Assembly (NCBI GenBank): GCA_000729835.1
Contig: JFHB01000149.1
Span: 1 to 64,000 of the forward strand
Source: Atkinsonella hypoxylon
Taxonomy: Eukaryota > Ascomycota > Sordariomycetes > Hypocreales > Clavicipitaceae
Reading direction: 5' to 3'
DNA: 64,000 nucleotides
Below, piece after piece: positions 61,797 to 64,000 of this stretch (positions are counted from its first letter, which is position 1; each line of letters opens with the position of its first letter). The notes under the pieces are model-generated. The model worked only from the letters and a program-made list of their open reading frames with translations, was not told where the DNA came from and searched no databases. The translations under genes and the position numbers were made by a program.

Positions 61797-62496
61797 TATT
61801 AAAAATAATAGGGATTATAGGACTAGATATCTAAGAGGGTAGTGGTCTCTTAGATTTAGCACCTGTAATTGCTTCTAGCAATTATTACGTAGTAGAAGCA
61901 GCAGCGGCCTAAATTAAGCTGTAGTGTATAGTATAGATTACGTAGAGGCAGTAGATAACTATAATAATAGTGGTATCTTATATTAAGAGCGCTGTAACGA
62001 ATAAGTTAGTAAGGGTAGAATCTTGAATCTTTCTAGTCCCTTATAGACCCTCTAACTATATTAGCGGGCTGTAGTCGCTAGAAGGGGCTTATAGGCTACT
62101 TTATAATTTCTGTAAAAAGATTTACTATATAAAAACAAAAAAATTGACTTACAGCTATACAAACGAGACGCCTATATGCACAATTTAACAAATTCCACTA
62201 ATAATAAGCAACCCTTATAAGCAACTCTATTTAACAATTATACCATTAAATAGCCCTAATTCTAGGCTTTTAAATAGTATACTTTTTGAATTTCTACTAT
62301 TGCTAGTTGTAGAGAAAATCGCTGTTAAAGTTGACTATAGGTTAGGCAACTTTGCCTTAGTCGATTCTAGATGTTTCGCATCTAGTAACAGCGATATCTC
62401 TACTAAAAATCAACGTAACAAGACCTAATGAGGGTCACGTGATAGAGCAACTAGTAGGCATAAAAATAGGCTATACAGGGTAGCTTATTTTTAACA
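61797..62496 (-). repeat. 5' LTR of copia D (700 bp)
   Basis: Same length as 54661-55360. It retains TCACGTGATAG and CGCATC words, so it is lightly mutated. The TSD AATTC follows. Confidence 0.92.
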
Positions 62497-62909
62497 AATT
62501 CTAAAGTAATTATTATTATTTAATATTAGTAAGTAGGGGTTATATATTAATATAACTATACTTAAATTGTTACAGTAGTAGCAGAAGTATATAGACTACT
62601 AATGTATACCTACTTTAGCAATTCTATATAGAGGCTTAATTACTTCTATTACTGTATTGTAGGGATATAGGTGTTTAATTTAGTTAGGAAGTTATACAAT
62701 AATAGATCTATTTAAATTAGTGTTAAATTGTATATAAGCTTATATAATATTATAAATCTATAAGATAATATTGCGTTTTTAGAGAGATAAAGCTAGTGCT
62801 ATAATTAGGCGTTAACTAGCTTATTAGATCGTTAAGGATTACGTTAAAATTAATAATTTATTGCTGTTATTATATCCTTAAATAACTAGTCTTAACTTCT
62901 TATATAGTT
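62497..62909 (-). pseudogene. RT part of copia element I
   Basis: Minus strand from about 62640 to 62520 reads VIEVIKPLYRIAKVGIH followed by a YYCNNLSIVILIYNPYLL-like block. This matches the fungal copia RT region that is usually VVKPLYGIPEAGNHW and TYDPCLL. It joins the RNase H part at 54660 once copia D and one AATTC are removed. Upstream (to 62909) it is too degraded to read. It is cut by a C-family LTR at 62910. Confidence 0.7.
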
Positions 62910-63396
62910 TATTGCCTTAAAACTAAATCCCTAAATAACTATACAGCCTACACTAAAGTAAGTAGTAATATAGTATACATTAAGATTAAAGAGGATTAGC
63001 AGAGAGCAAGATATTTAACTATATATACTATTAAACAATAGTAGGTAAGAAGATAAAATAGACTAATAAGGCAGAAATAAATTATTAGCTATAGCTTAAA
63101 AGATATATATATATATAAAGAAAGAGCTAGATATATTAAAGTGTTATAATAAGTATTAAAAGTAGTAAAATAAGATTTCTTAGGTATTAAGTAACGTAAA
63201 TTAAAATAGGCTAAAAGATATTAATTAATTAAAAGGAATAAAGACTAAAAAGAGCTAGCAAAAGCTGCTTGCCTTCTTGCTTAAAAAACTATTCTATATA
63301 CTAAGGCAATGCGCACTCTTATAAGGAAAAATCTATATATAGCATCCCCTATAAAGCTAATATAATATTGCAAGGGGGTAACCCTACTGCAATATA
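62910..63396 (-). repeat. LTR of gypsy family C (487 bp), start of a copy running off the window
   Basis: TATTGCCTTAAAAC...CTACTGCAATATA, complete at both ends and matching 12345-12828. By orientation it is the 3' LTR of a minus-strand element whose body lies to the right. Confidence 0.82.
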
Positions 63397-64000
63397 GCAA
63401 CTAGCGCTTATAGAGCTTTTTAAGAGGTAAATCTACTTAATCTTGCTCTTCTATATAAAAGAAATTGCTAACTAGCTTATAGACCTACACTGTAATATAG
63501 TACATTAGTAAGTTTCTTAACGTTCTAAAGTAATATATTTATCCCTTATATATAACTCTAAAGCTAGTCTTAGAAATAGGTCCTTAGTATTTATCTTCTA
63601 TCTTAATAGTAAAGATTAAATAGCTTTTAAAAGATTAAAGGCAAAAAAGAGCTTAGGTAGATACTTATAATAAAGATACTATAAAAATAAAGGAATAAAT
63701 AGAGAGAGAGAGTAGAAATATAGGCTATATTATAGCTAATATTATCTTAATAAATTCTTGGTTAATAGTTATCTATAATTATTATAATTTAGCAGAGACT
63801 AATAGTAAATATATACTAAAACTCTAATAGCTATAAACTTATTAAGTAATTTATAATATTATTCTTAACTAATTATATTTATCTTTCTTCTTTCTTCTTA
63901 TAACTACCTTTCTATATAGCCTCTTTCTTATTATCTTTATTAGCACCTTTAATTATTTAATTATAGCTAAAAAGCTTCCTTAAAACTATAAGGATCTTAT
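63397..64000 (-). mobile_element. internal part of a second C-family element
   Basis: 604 bp matching 14857-15460 of element C in direct orientation with no net length change. Relative to C, about 2.0 kb between LTR and this point (12829-14856) is missing, so this is a deletion derivative, or C gained an insertion. It contains the second half of the unidentified plus-strand reading (blocks near 63410-63560). Confidence 0.75.

Larger units (their letters stand above)
54661..62496 (-). mobile_element. Ty1/copia element D, complete, 7836 bp, TSD AATTC
   Basis: Two 700-bp LTRs, the primer site, leader, gag-pol and polypurine tract are all present on the minus strand. The flanks are AATTC at 54656-54660 and 62497-62501. 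It is the most complete and least mutated copia in the window, and splits copia fragment I. Confidence 0.95.

Noticed and set aside
8849..63396. The four dispersed 460-487 bp repeats as a CRISPR-like or satellite array
   Set aside because: Two of them bound an element with a shared TSD and have TG...CA ends, so they are LTRs.
1..64000. Mitochondrial or bacterial origin because of very high AT content
   Set aside because: LTR retrotransposons, TSDs and RIP-type mutation place it in a fungal nuclear genome. No mitochondrial genes or bacterial operons are seen.

Overview
The window looks like part of a fungal AT-rich isochore (probably a filamentous ascomycete): 64 kb made almost entirely of nested, dead LTR retrotransposons that have been heavily mutated by a process resembling repeat-induced point mutation (RIP). 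Gln codons CAA/CAG have become TAA/TAG throughout, the catalytic Asp codon GAT often reads AAT, and TGA/TGG and TCA/CCA are almost absent from the worst-hit stretches. I find no intact gene, no host gene that I recognise, no tRNA or rRNA gene and no CRISPR array. Species cannot be named from this.

Four LTR families were resolved by matching LTR ends, target-site duplications (TSDs) and protein motifs. (1) A Ty1/copia family has LTRs of about 700 bp (TGTTAAAAATAAG...TTTTCAAYA), a primer site that pairs with the anticodon arm of initiator tRNA-Met, and one gag-PR-IN-RT-RNaseH frame. Its members are F (6138-8405), H (8406-8848, fragment), B (34472-41857), A (45487-54002), D (54661-62496, minus strand) and solo LTRs at 26816-27509 and 48460-49159. 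(2) A Ty3/gypsy family called E here has 243-bp LTRs, a chromodomain and an extra ORF after pol. One copy is plus strand (1-6137, cut by the window edge) and one minus strand (E', 11052-33443, TSD ATAGT). (3) A gypsy family called C has 484-bp LTRs. Its main copy is 12345-24082 on the minus strand, with further LTRs at 8849-9308 and 62910-63396. (4) A gypsy chromovirus called G has LTRs of about 323 bp and is split into 9309-11051, 33444-34471 and 41858-45486. A solo LTR of the G family lies at 38689-39012.

Nesting: E sits in copia F, and F sits in copia H. G sits in a C-family LTR. E' sits in G. Element C and a copia solo LTR sit in E'. Copia B sits exactly in the RT active-site motif of G, and a G-family LTR sits in the integrase of B. 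Copia A abuts the end of G, and a copia solo LTR sits in the gag of A. Copia D splits a fragment of a different copia RT/RNaseH (54003-54660 and 62497-62909). Removing each insertion with one TSD copy restores the interrupted sequence.

The most interesting points are the third ORF of family E, the palindrome-dense leader of the copia family, a sequence-context rule in the mutation pattern, an unidentified plus-strand region inside the minus-strand element C, and the mismatched flanks of copia A.
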